From the NCBI GenBank assembly GCA_038025085.1, contig CM076151.1, positions 7,941,001 through 8,005,000 on the forward strand: a DNA stretch of 64,000 bases, read 5' to 3'. Position numbers and translations under genes: made by a program. Each line of letters begins with the position of its first letter. The stretch's first letter is position 1. Positions 1 to 10,532 of this stretch are shown here, piece after piece. The notes beneath the pieces were generated by a model. The model made no database searches, had not been told where the DNA came from, and was given only the letters and a program-made list of their open reading frames with translations. The stretch comes from Tetragonia tetragonoides. Its lineage: Eukaryota; Streptophyta; Magnoliopsida; Caryophyllales; Aizoaceae.

Positions 1-474
1 GCATCCACTAACACCATCAGCTAGAGAGTTCTAAGATACCCCTTAAAAACTGAACCCTAAAAACCCCAAAAACATCTTTAATTTTCCAAGATGTTCACCG
101 ACTATCATTATACATAGCATTAATAAGTTGACAAATTCTCTCTCTTCGAATTCCACAACTATCATTCATTTCACATAGAACCCTAATATTTGATTATTTG
201 CGAGCTAATTAATACATACTAGAATCCAAATCCCCCACAGAACTACAATGCCACCAGAACTTCACCGCAAAACTTAGGACAAACGATGAGCTAAAGACTT
301 CAAGAACTTAGCTCCAAAAACCCAATGTTAATATTTCGTCAATTCAAATTCGATAACAAAATCCACTGAAAACCCTAGCCCGCAATTAAATGGTGGCGAA
401 AGTATGAAAAAATAATTTGATATAGAGGATTAAAACGAAATTTAGGGTTAAGAGAGAGAGAGAGAAATGCTTAC

Positions 475-528
475 GAGCTGGCGAGAGCGAAGAGCGAAGA
501 TAGTTTTTCGACCTAAGATCGCCGCCAT
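475..528 (-). CDS. First coding exon of a complex I 23-kDa (TYKY/NDUFS8-like) subunit gene, rest outside window
   Basis: Read leftward, an ATG at 528 opens 18 codons, MAAILGRKTIFALRSRQL, ending at a clean GTAAG donor (exon end 475, phase 0). The peptide is basic, with Arg, Ser and Ala and no acidic residues, as expected of a mitochondrial presequence. From memory it resembles the N-termini of plant NDUFS8/TYKY proteins (MA..LAR.S..ALR.R.L), the iron-sulfur subunit of respiratory complex I in the inner mitochondrial membrane. Only the presequence is visible; the [4Fe-4S] exons would lie left of base 1. A purine-rich tract (450-466) lies just inside the intron. An unrelated mitochondrial gene with a similar presequence cannot be excluded. 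The 474 bases to the left read as intron. Confidence 0.5.
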
Positions 529-1385
529 TGATTCGAAATGGTGAGGAGCTTCGATCGATCGATAATCGATACGATTCGATCTTCGATTGTTGTTGATTTA
601 CTTGGGGAGTGTTGTTCTTGTGGGTTGGTTTAGAGAAAGACGGTGAACAGAAACGACCCAAATGAAATTGGAGCTTACCACTTGTTTGGGCGAGTAATAC
701 GATACGTTGCAAGGTGATTTGTGTCTGGAACACGTCGTTTTAGAAAATAAATGAAATTGAAGAGGATGAATAATTTTTTTTTGTGGGTTTGACCGTAAGT
801 GCACAATGAGTCTTTTCAACAAACTGTTTCTCCGTTTATAAGAATCGAATACTCGACCTTAAACGTCGCAAACAGGTTGATCAGGTTTGGACTGGACAAC
901 TTTGGACTCAAGTCATCGCCATGTTATTTTTCCGCTCATCTAGCGATGACAATTGACAAAGGAATATTAAAAATGTTATGGGACATGGTTATAAAAATCA
1001 TAAGATGTAGATGACATTGAATGATAAGCAGTTAGATTCTAGTGAAAAAACAATGTCAATTTTTACAATGATATTCACGTATAGGTGGAATATATTGTAG
1101 TTGAAAAAATAAAGTTGTCTTTATAAAAAGGTTCTAAAACCATATCATTGGTTAAAAATTAGGAACCTTATTCAATGTAATACTTCACATATGTTATATA
1201 TAAGTTATGTGTATGAGACTAATGAGAGTAATGTAAGTCAAGGATTGACCTCATATGCAATGTTATTTCAAGTGAGAGGATGTATAATGAGAACAAAAGG
1301 AAAAGAAAAAGGCAAAGTGTAGCAAACAATAATGGTAAAAACAACAAAATACAGGAAAAAACACAAACTAACTACTAGGGAAAAA

Positions 1386-1743
1386 GAGAATGATATATCC
1401 ACCCACTCGGTTAGCAATCCACCTCCCATATGTATCTATCTCTCTCCTTTATTTTCAATTTCTCTCTCCTTTATTCCCAACAAATGCATTTAAAGTAGGA
1501 GAGAGATAGATACAAAGAAAATATGGGTTGCCCACCCACTGCGTCAACCAAACATTTTCCTAGGAAGGAAAATGTTTGGTTGACCCAGTGGGTGGGTAAC
1601 CCATATTTCCATTGTATCTATCTCTCTCCTACCTTAAATGTCATTTCTTGGAAATAGAGGAGAGAGAAATTGAAAATAGAGGAGAGAGATAAACACAAAT
1701 GGGAGGTGAGTTGCTAACCCAGTGGATGGATGTATCATTCTCC
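1386..1743. mobile_element. Long-hairpin (foldback) MITE
   Basis: The left half (about 1386-1559) is a near-complete reverse complement of the right half (about 1562-1743). The ends read GAGAATGATATATCCACCCA on the left and, reverse-complemented, GAGAATGATACATCCATCCA on the right. The two arms meet at a short loop around 1560 (TCCTAGGA). Flanks are AGGGAAAAA before and AGGAAAAAA after, an imperfect 9-bp duplication that would suit a Mutator-type origin. There is no coding capacity. The transcript would fold into a stem of about 170 bp. Confidence 0.75.
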
Positions 1744-2030
1744 AGGAAAAAATTGTAGAAAGTCAATACTACGCAAATCCTCACTAGAAATAGGTCGAAA
1801 GTCATGCGAGTATCAAAAAAAACAATGTTATTTTCTTATTGACCAACCCCCAAATTAGCTATCTAATCTGTTATACGATTAGCTTCCTTGTAGCAATGTC
1901 GAACCTTCACGTCCCACCATTCATTATTTAACACCGGGACTTATTCCTAAACAAATTCACTAAACAAGTTCAATAAACAAAATTGCACTTTAGTGAAACA
2001 CACTCAACATAAGGTGTCAAGTCAACCACA

Positions 2031-2053
2031 AAAAAAAAAAAAAAAAAAAAAAA
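2031..2053. repeat. Poly-A run
   Basis: About 23 consecutive A residues lie 200 bases upstream of the NFD6-like start. This may be a simple mononucleotide expansion or the tail of an old retroposed sequence; no duplication was recognised around it. Confidence 0.8.
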
Positions 2054-2258
2054 GTGTCAAACGAAAAAAGGAAAAGAAAAATTGGCAAAACGACGTCGTT
2101 TCGGCTCCTACAGCTTCTCAGCTGAATTTTTTTTCCCTTTTGACATCTACCGTCCTTATTTTCCAACAATTATGTTCGCGGCTATCCTATGATTTATTTC
2201 AGTTCGTTAGACACAATTCGACTATTTAGGGTTTAAGCTTCTCTCTGTCTCCTCTAAA

Positions 2259-3339
2259 ATGGCAACACTAAGCTTCCGATCAGCCATTGTAGCAGGAGCA
2301 AGGTCTATATCAATGGCAGCTCGATCAAAACCCTCCCCTTCTATAACAATCACTTCAAAGATAATAACAAATCCGCCATTTTCGTCTTCTTCTACCAGAA
2401 CTATTTCCTCTGCTTCTAGGTACCCAATTCATTCCCTTCATTTAATTTCCATTTAATTGGAGTTTTTGTTACTTGGCTTTATTTTTGTGTTGATTTGTTT
2501 CTGGGCTTTTGTTTTTTTTAAGGTTAGTTTCAGCATTGGGCATGGTTGAGTCACAAAAGCCTCTTCATAGCGCTATAGCTTCTGCTAGGTTAACTTCCAT
2601 TCTCTCTCTTGATTCCACTTGCTGGAGTTGCCTCTCTCAAGGTCATTTCTCTCTCTCTCTCTCTCTCTCTCTCTATTATGTTGATGACTGATTGAGTTGA
2701 TTCAATTAGGTTGGTTGGTCTTTTTAATAAATAAAATTATATGCAAGGAATGTAATTAGATTTTTGAAAGGGTATATTATATGGGTCTGCATAAATTCAG
2801 AGATATCCATTTTCTCATAGCAAAGTGGGTGTGGGTGTGGGTGTGGGTGTGGGTAGATTTTTGAAGTTAAATGAGGGTAACCTTGACAAGAAATGGGTTT
2901 TGAAAAGATTATGAGATTAAGCTCAATCAAACAGGTTAATGAAAACTTTACAAAATATCCTCCTTGAAAGTCTATTTATTGAAAGTACAAAAGTTTGAAC
3001 CTTTAGGGAAATCTAGAAATGTTTTTAAGGATCTTGCAAAGTTAGCTTCATGGGAAGTTATATCTTATATGTGATGTGACATTGTTTCTAGGATAAAGAG
3101 AATATTTTCATCTCTTTCACATGTTGTTTTCCTTTAAATTTGATGGATGTTGAATTTTGGATTAGTTGAGACTTGAGAGACTTGAATTTGGTTGGTTTGA
3201 TAGTTGGATTGGTGCTGCTACTTTGTTTAGGGTTTGCTATTATTGATGAATGATGATGGAACCTTTCTTTGCCCTTAGTAGCTGAATGCTTGCTAACTTG
3301 ACTCTCTTTGTTGCTATAGGTCTCACTTTGACTTTGTGA
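2259..3339 (+). CDS. NFD6: NUCLEAR FUSION DEFECTIVE 6-like small mitochondrial protein
   Basis: Three exons join in frame: 2259-2419, 2523-2641 and 3320-3339, all with GT-AG borders, giving 99 residues. The N-terminal half is rich in Ser, Arg and Ala (a mitochondrial or plastid targeting peptide). The second exon carries the conserved core of the family (LVSALGMVESQKPLHSAIAS, then ARLTS.LS.DS..WS.LSQG). The last exon codes only the short tail GLTLTL. In Arabidopsis, NFD6 is needed for fusion of the polar nuclei in the female gametophyte and acts in mitochondria; the biochemical role is unknown. Intron 2 (2642-3319) carries two microsatellites. Genes of this family are often alternatively spliced at the 3' end; reading through either donor would give a slightly different tail. 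Length fits the family. Confidence 0.8.
2649..2674. repeat. (CT)n microsatellite in NFD6-like intron 2
   Basis: Thirteen CT units begin six bases after the splice donor of exon 2, close enough to act as a polypyrimidine element if splicing shifts. Confidence 0.9.
2825..2854. repeat. (GTGGGT)5 hexanucleotide repeat
   Basis: Five exact units of GTGGGT lie in intron 2 of the NFD6-like gene. The G-triplets spaced by TGT could form a G-quadruplex on the transcribed strand. Confidence 0.9.
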
Positions 3340-5400
3340 CAAGCTCTACAACATTTCGTGGGAAATTAGATTTCTTAGAAATTTTTGTTTTTTTTTGTTG
3401 TTGTTTTGTTTTTGTTTTCTGTGACAGGAAGACTTTTAGAATTGTTTATACCGTCTTTTATGTTTTTGACTTCATTGGATCCCCTATTTCATTGGTACTG
3501 ATCCAAATGATGCTCCTTGAACTTTTGAGCACTGCCTTTTGTAGTCTGTTTCTTATTGAATCAATCTAATGCTGTTGCAGTTTTGTCTAAAATTGAGAAC
3601 TACTCTTTGTTGGTTAACAACACTTGTGTTCCATGTAAAAATGTTATCCCTCTTCACAACATGTATTAAGTGGCTAAGCGCAAGCAAGCAGCCTATGCTT
3701 TTTCTTTTTTTCTTTTATTGGGGGGAAGGGGGGGGGGGTAATTTTGTTAGTCACTTGAGGAAAATATAAGTTGTGATTGATTTGGGCAACTATGTGGTGA
3801 AAGACACAAAGGGGTTCACTGGTATGGTGTAGCATCAGACCACTAGTTACATCAGGGTGTTGTATATGATGGTCATAATCAGGAGGTGAACACAACTAGT
3901 AGTTTTGAGGTCTATTTATTTATTTATTTCTTTTATGAAATGTCGGTGTCCGGCTTTTGCCCAACTAATCCCGAAGCGCTGAAGTTAACGGCTAGGAAAC
4001 CTCCTGTGCTAAGGGGGCTCGAACTAGTGACCTATGAAATAGATCTCAGAATTCTTGGCAACTTATCAGCTGAGAAACCCAGTCAGGTTAATAGTTTTCT
4101 GGTCTTAAATGGTCATGAATCATGTATAAGTATAACCGAGTACCATGCTCTCACCGGTACTCTAGTGATCTAAGCTCTGACTAGCAGAATGGTTTTCGTG
4201 AGGGGCTGTGGATACACGGAGTTTAGCTCCCTAGTAGTCTGGTTGTTCTGAATGTTTGCGATGGGTGTGGGAGGCCTTAACCTGTTGTTGAGTATACATG
4301 TTGGAGTTCCTCTTAGATACTATCTGTAAGGGATCACCAAATTCGTAAATTCATGGAACATAGTACTCAAGCTTGTTTGTCATTTAGGTGGCTAATATAG
4401 AAGGCTTGATGTCCTGTTTGTTATCTTTTGTGCCCAATCTTTTTTCTTGTTTTTGACTTGTGTTGCGTTATTTCTTTATAGTAATATTCTTGTTTTTTAT
4501 TTTTCATTGGAGGATGGTATCGTCCACTGATTTTCCATTATTTTCTTTTTCTTGGGACTTCGTAGACTTTGCAGTACCTCGGTGACCAGAATCAAGATGT
4601 GGTTCTAGTCTGTTTCACTTGCTGATGAGCAGTATCTGTTGCGATCTTCTGTTAGCGTCCTATTTTCTTGAGAATGGTCTCGGCTTCTTATACTGATGGC
4701 CATTCTGGCCTCTTTCTTCATTGTGGCAAGTCATTGAAGCATGCAGATTGAGCATTTATGATTATTTCATTCTTGAATCTTGTTGTGGAAACTGGAAATA
4801 TCAATTCAGCTGTATCTTTTTCTTCCAGAGTTGGATTTGTTCTTGATTTGCTTCAAGTGAAATCAAGACAATTACAACTGTAAGATGGAGAAAATGCTTA
4901 TCAGTTTAGTTTTTTTTATGCAGAAATCATTTCAGGTGTTCAGTCCTTGACATGATTTGTAACTTGTAAGTTGCAAATCCTATTGTAATGTTCCCCAAAA
5001 TATAGTATCCACAGTCTACAGTGAATCATCTCCATATTATCCCTGAGAAATTTATATTAGTGAATGTGTTTAATTGAAATTGGGTCTTTGAGATTTGTCT
5101 AGGTTCTATCTATCTTGTAACATGTGTGCTTCACGTGAATGGTTGTGTTGTCCCCCCAATTTCACGTGCCATATCCAATGTGATGGGGAAATGCTTTAAG
5201 TTTTAATCCTTCCTTTTATGTCTGATTTTTTTTTATTACTATGATGATATTTCACTGCCATAAGCCCATAAGCACAGAAGATCAGAATAATGCATGGTAC
5301 TTGGACGAACTTTTATGTATGAGCATTATATTTGCTTTCTTATATACTTCTGTGATTGAGGCGCAAAGGCCATTATAATAAATTTACATAAAAAAAGAGG

Positions 5401-5452
<52 letters not shown>
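5401..5452. repeat. (TA)n microsatellite
   Basis: Fifty-two bases of alternating TA with one C interruption lie between repeat fragments. The sequence is self-complementary and likely to be length-variable. Confidence 0.95.
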
Positions 5453-5453
<1 letters not shown>

Positions 5454-6555
5454 CTTGAGACCTATTAAGTATTATTCCAGACCACGAGCCCCATGATCAA
5501 AAGAAAAATGTTTTTTATACACAAAAACTTCTATAAAACGGTATATCCGTAATTTTTGGTGAGACGGGGTTACTTTTCAATTAAATAAGGATCACTGCTC
5601 ACCATAAGTTGACTCCTACATTTTTAAAAAATGACCTCATTTTTTCTGTGAGTTGGTCTCATACAAGACTTGCTAGTTGCTACTGTATACTATTTATACA
5701 GTGCATTAGTATTAGTCTAGGTATTATTGTTATCTTTCATATGCAAATAAAAACTTGGCTATATTCAAGATACTAGCTGGAGTTTGATCTTTTAATCAAT
5801 AAGACTTTGATCTTTTAAACCTGCGAAAGCACTTAAAATTTGATATCCTCTTCCACATGGCAAACCTTGTGTAAGTGGATAAGATGGTAGCAAAGGTTAG
5901 ATCTCAAGGTCATACATTGGCACACCAACCGTATTCGTAGTCTTTCTTTTTCCCTACGTGTCCCCTATATTTGTACGTATAATGGAGCAAATGTGAGTGT
6001 CCAATTTCAACGGAGATAAAAAGTTCACTCATTCTTCACTTTGAATTGTGATAACGAAATGAAATGACTATATGTACTTTTATACTTATTATGGGATAAA
6101 ATTGCATACGTTTTATTCTTATTGTCTCTTATTGGAAGCTTTTGTAAAAAGATTGAGGTAACATTGACATTAATGTGATGAACATATCAAGATTATCAAC
6201 CTATCAATAATTCAATGAGTTCAGTGATCTATTTCTGGTTCAAACTTATCTACTTAGTATATTTGTGTAAGATTACACTTAAGATTTAACTTAGTAAGAC
6301 GAGTAGGGCCAAGCTTGCCCAAATGAAAACATAGATAGAAGATTATCATACTTACCAATTTTGGCTAAGAATGATAAATGAAACAAAAATAGTTGGTTAT
6401 CGTGAACAAGACGCTCTCTCCCTTTTTTTGCCTTCAAGTTTAACTAGAATGTTCTACAATAATGCCAGGTTTGCTTTTTGTATTTTTTTAGTCAATAGTG
6501 GATAAATCTTTAATGTATGCAATAATTTGTAAATCACATACATCCACAAATTAAT

Positions 6556-6669
6556 AAGATTTGCACCACCTGCATAGTGGGAATTGAACCCATAACCTTT
6601 AACATGAAATCAACAAGATTTGCACCATTTGCGTAGTGAGAATTGAACCTATAACCTTTATCATGAAAC
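6556..6669 (-). repeat. Tandem pair of SINE-head-like units (59-bp period)
   Basis: Two copies start at 6556 and 6615, each reading AAGATTTGCACCA...ATTGAACC.ATAACCTTTA.CATGAAA. On the minus strand each contains GGTTATGGGTTCAATTCCC or a variant, which matches a pol III B box (GGTTCRANNCC). The units are therefore probably duplicated fragments of a tRNA-derived SINE head. Confidence 0.6.
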
Positions 6670-7862
6670 TAAACTTCACGACCAACTTCATTACACGTGG
6701 GCAAGCATTCCACTTTTCAATTTGAGGTAATAGTCCTATTCTATGAAACGAGTTCTATTACAATACCAAAAACAATAAGTTTCCCATGAGATCGTCTCAT
6801 AGTGATATTACCTCTATAACTAAGCATTAAGTTAACATTGGCCAAATGCATTGGATTTTCAAAATTTAACAGGAAAAAAAAAAATGAGGAAATTTAAGAG
6901 AATACGCAACAGTCCATGTAAGTATATAAAATTCTATAATTAGTCCTTGAAAAAGATTTACAAGAAGAAATCTAATATTTGGCTTTTTCTCTCCTTGTGA
7001 AATGGGGCTTCCCTTTCAGGTTACTGTATAAACAGAAATTGAAAACTACACCAGTTTTATCAGCAATGGTTCCGATCATCACCTGTTTTCAAACCCCATT
7101 TTAGAAATTGCATGAAATTCAATTGAAGGAACGAGATTTTTCTGGTAAGTGTGCTTTTGAATTACTATTTTATTATAGTTTTGCTTATATTTGTTTGATT
7201 TACCAATTTGATTACACATATTACAAATACATCTGTCAACCAGAGATAGAGAGAGAGAAAGGGGTTTGTCTCTTTGCATGACGTTTGCCATAGTCGGCAA
7301 ATTGTTTCATACTGTAAAGTACAAAATTTATAAACAATTAGGTATTGCTCTATTGATTAAGATTGTTATTAGTATTTAATTTCAATTTTCGTTTTCAGTG
7401 TTATCCGTTAATTGACGTTTATGTTTCTTAAGGCTAAGAAATTTGAGGAATATTGTTTGATTAGATGCTTATATAATATTTGATGGGCAATTAGTTCTTT
7501 CGTAAATATCACTTAATCTTTATGTCAATGGAAATACTGTATAATTTGTCTTTATCCCTTTATAAAAGTCAAATCAAAGAAATTTCTGGGTTCCTTTTTA
7601 TTTTTGTGGCTGATTTCTCATCCTTTTTTCATGAGCAAGACTTCTTCAACCCCACAAATTCACAATATTTTTTCAACTTTCTCTTTCCTATTTTTCCTGT
7701 TGCTAAGCAAAACCTTCTTATCTCAATTGGGTTTAGCCTTTGCTTCTGGTTTTAGCTATTGGGGCTTTATTAGAAATCTCACTGCTTTAGCCCTATCTTG
7801 ATTGTTTGAGTGAAAGGGGAGTATAACTGTATTTGTTTCATGTTTGTTTCTCTCTCTCTCTC

Positions 7863-7870
7863 TATAAAAA
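7863..7870 (+). promoter_or_regulatory. TATA box of the At1g01500-like gene
   Basis: TATAAAAA follows a CT-rich stretch and lies about 350 bases before the start codon at 8221. Transcription from about 7895 would give an uninterrupted leader of about 325 bases. Confidence 0.5.
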
Positions 7871-8220
7871 CCCTTGCCTTTACTCATTTCTTTCTTACCC
7901 CCTTTTTGCACTAGTTTCATCCCCCATTCTCTATTTCTAAATTGGTTGTATATCTTGTGCTGAAGAATTCAATTTCTTCACTATAAGCTTCTTTTTGGAC
8001 CTGTGTTTGCTTTGGTTTTTGTTATTGGTGTTATTGGTGATGTCATGAACTATGCTTTTGCTTCACTTTGATTTTTTCCTTTATTGATATATTGCTACAT
8101 GTTTCCTATGTTTGCACAAAGCTCATGTCTTTATGGTGTTTTTCAAGCCATCTCATCCACCACTGTTGAAGGATTTCAGCTATTAAGAAGATCAAAACCC
8201 TAGAAGGGATTTTGAATTTG

Positions 8221-10532
8221 ATGGAGAATTCCTATGAAACAGTAAATGGAAATGGATATATGGGCAGTAATGGGCACTTGTCTTCTAGGCAGCATCATTC
8301 ACCTCGCCTTTCGTGGCTTGATTTGAGAGTGTTTTATGTGAGAATTAGCAAGTGTGAGATTGATGATTCAACCCCTGAACATCTCACCTTGAATCATATC
8401 CCATTGGATCCAAATACCCTTCTTGAAGTTAATGGGGTAAGAGCTAGCATATACTCTGATGGAGTTTCAACTCTTCTTCGAAGGGATCGACTTGATAAGA
8501 AATCAGAAGAAGCTACATTTGTGAGCACAAACAGTATAAGGATAACAGGCAGTGTGAAGTTTGAAGTCTTTGATAGGGATGTTCTTGTGCTGTCAGGGTC
8601 TTTAGATAAGTGTGAGAGCAATGGTTTTATAGATGGTGAAGAATCTGATCATGTTTCTAGGATGTGGAGCATGAATTGTGAAACAGATGCAAGTGCTGGA
8701 AGTGGGTTTTTAAAGGGGAAACAGATAATGGGATCTGAATTAGCTTCACCAACCATTGAAGTCTATGTTGCTGGATGCTTCTTGGGCACCCCAATTATGT
8801 TAACTAAGACTTTCAATTTTAATACAAGGAGGAAGCAAGTGAGAAAGGGAATGCTCAATTCGATACCAGAGAACGATACAACGGAAAGTGAGAAAGAGTC
8901 TTCATCTCGGCTTGCTCTGCAGGTATGTCATGGGGTGAATTAGGGGTTTAGAGCTTAATGTAAGCCTTTATGTCTAATTAGTTGTTTGCTTCTCTGCTTG
9001 GTTAAGATGTTGGTCACAATTTTTTTTATATTCTGGTTTTGCTGAAATCAATTGCTTATTCTACTGAACAAATTCAAAAAAGAATGATCCATTGTGAATC
9101 CTGTTGGGGACAGGGCGTACTGGTGTAGGTTGGTGAAGATTTGAACAGCCTTGCCCTAGAAAGGCATTAGTGTCACAATCACTGAATATTTGCTATTGCA
9201 GACGCAGTTTCATGGCTGTCTGCAAAGTGCAATCTTATCCTTAGAAGTTAAATGTCAGGACGGTATGGGCTTCTGGCACATGTTTTAATGATTTAGGATC
9301 TTTCTTTGTTTTGCGTGACACTGGAGGGGAGTGCTTATTTCATTTTCTGATTTTGAAATGTGAAGTAGAAATTATCTTGGCAGCCCCTTTGTTTCACGTG
9401 AAAGTAGGCTCCTGTCTTTTAATTAGTTAAAATTGGACATAGTGGCCTTCATAATCCTATATTCCTATTTTGTATTCCTTAGAAATACAATTGGATGGCA
9501 TTGCCTTTCGACATTAGGATGTTGAATAAATATGCGGGGGGGGGGGGGGGGAGGGGGTTGACATAGCTAAACTGCTGTCAACGGTATAAAATTGCATGCA
9601 CAATACCATTAAGTTAAGTAGTTCAGCAACTTCTTTCATGAACTTCTGAAGATACTATACTTTTAGCTAGATTTCTGTTAGCACATTTCTCATGACACCC
9701 AGGGTATGTCGTATACTTAACTCATACCTGAACTTTTGTCAAAGGTAAAATATTGCATACACAAAAGTATTGTGTTGTAGCAGTTCAGCAAATTCTTCCG
9801 TGACCTTTTGTCTTTACGTTGCAAGTATGACACTTGACATTTAGCTGGAGTTCTGTAAGCACATTTCTCGTGACAACCCCGTTGCACACAATAAACTTGC
9901 GTACACAATGATAATGAGTTGAGAAGTTGAATAACTTCTTCCGACTTTGCAAGTCTGATGCTAAATTTTAGCTGGAGTTCTATAAGCACATTCCTTGTGA
10001 CAATTTCACTGTAATCCGTTACGTCCAGAAAAAGTGTACCACCAACTTCAAACCTGGCTTTCTGTGTCTTTTAGCGTGCTTTTGATTGCTTCTTTCAAAT
10101 TTGGATTTGTGTCTCTCTGGTTTTATTTTCTTCTTTTCTTTTTCTTGGATGAGAATTCTTAATGTTTTTGTGCTTTTTGTTTCTGGTTCTGCTTCCATAT
10201 AAAAGCAACTGCAAGTAGATGGCATTTGCTACTGCAAATAATGTTATATGAGTGATCTTCATTTGTCCTGGTTTTGACTCCCCCTGGATATCTGTGCTTT
10301 GTAGGTACAAGAATCGCCCGAGTACAAACCAGAAAGTGAATTATATAGTCACTATTATCCAGGTACTGAATATCTGGAAGGTGAAGATGGAGAACTCTCT
10401 TGGTTTAATGCGGGAGTAAGGGTTGGTGTTGGAGTAGGTCTCAGTGTCTGTCTTGGGATCGGTATAGGTGTAGGCTTGCTGGTGAAGACCTACCAAGGAA
10501 CAACCCGCACTTTCAGAAGACGGTTTTTCTAA
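8221..10532 (+). CDS. At1g01500-like protein (annotated as erythronate-4-phosphate dehydrogenase family)
   Basis: Two exons, 8221-8922 and 10305-10532, join in phase 0 to give 309 residues. The first ATG is at 8221; the frame is open further upstream but has no earlier ATG nearby. Residues 32-70 (SWLDLRVFYVRISKCEIDD, then HLTLNHIPLDPNTLLEVNG) and the central ATFVSTNSIRITGSVKFEVF match the plant family typified by Arabidopsis At1g01500. The C-terminus has EDGELSWFNAGVRVGVGVGL followed by a Gly/Val/Leu-rich hydrophobic segment (about 270-294) and a basic end (RTFRRRFF), suggesting a single tail membrane anchor. The database name 'erythronate-4-phosphate dehydrogenase family' is not supported by any dehydrogenase motif here; function is unknown. 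The 1.4-kb intron holds a diverged tandem repeat and a G-run (about 9536-9551). Confidence 0.88.
9570..10005. repeat. Three diverged tandem copies in an intron
   Basis: Three segments of roughly 120-155 bases (about 9575-9705, 9725-9880 and 9885-10005) share the order 'TTGCATACACAA..., AGTTCAGCAA.TTCTTCC, GACTT.GCAAG, TTTAGCTGGAGTTCT.TAAGCACATT, GTGACA'. Copy 1 is the most diverged. They lie wholly within the intron of the At1g01500-like gene, just downstream of a poly-G run. Confidence 0.7.

Larger units (their letters stand above)
529..2258. other. Divergent spacer between the TYKY-like and NFD6-like genes
   Basis: This spacer must hold both promoters. It contains a long hairpin MITE (1386-1743), a 23-base A-run near 2031-2053, and short C/G-poor sequence otherwise. 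No convincing coding frame was seen. Frames near 799-1014 and 1993-2229 have no recognisable similarity and are low complexity. Confidence 0.5.
3340..7862. other. Gene-poor spacer with repeats
   Basis: No exon set could be supported. The first few hundred bases are probably 3' UTR of the NFD6-like gene. Around 3935-4180 is a stretch that looks like an old repeat, with a segment GGGGCTCGAACTAGTGACC reminiscent of a tRNA-derived SINE head. 5401-5452 is a TA repeat. 5500-5680 has fragments of a GAGACGG/GTCTCAT repeat. 6556-6669 holds a tandem pair. A G-run occurs at about 3720-3739. Confidence 0.5.

Noticed and set aside
386..733. 115-codon minus-strand frame at the left edge
   Set aside because: It is out of frame with the exon that has a clear ATG and splice donor (475-528). 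Its codons cross the promoter and intron.
3886..4173. 95-codon frame after the NFD6-like gene
   Set aside because: It lies over an old repeat with a SINE-like motif; there are no splice or promoter signals and no recognisable domain.
8212..8220. N-terminal extension of the At1g01500-like frame
   Set aside because: The upstream codons start at TTG; the first ATG is at 8221 and matches the family start.
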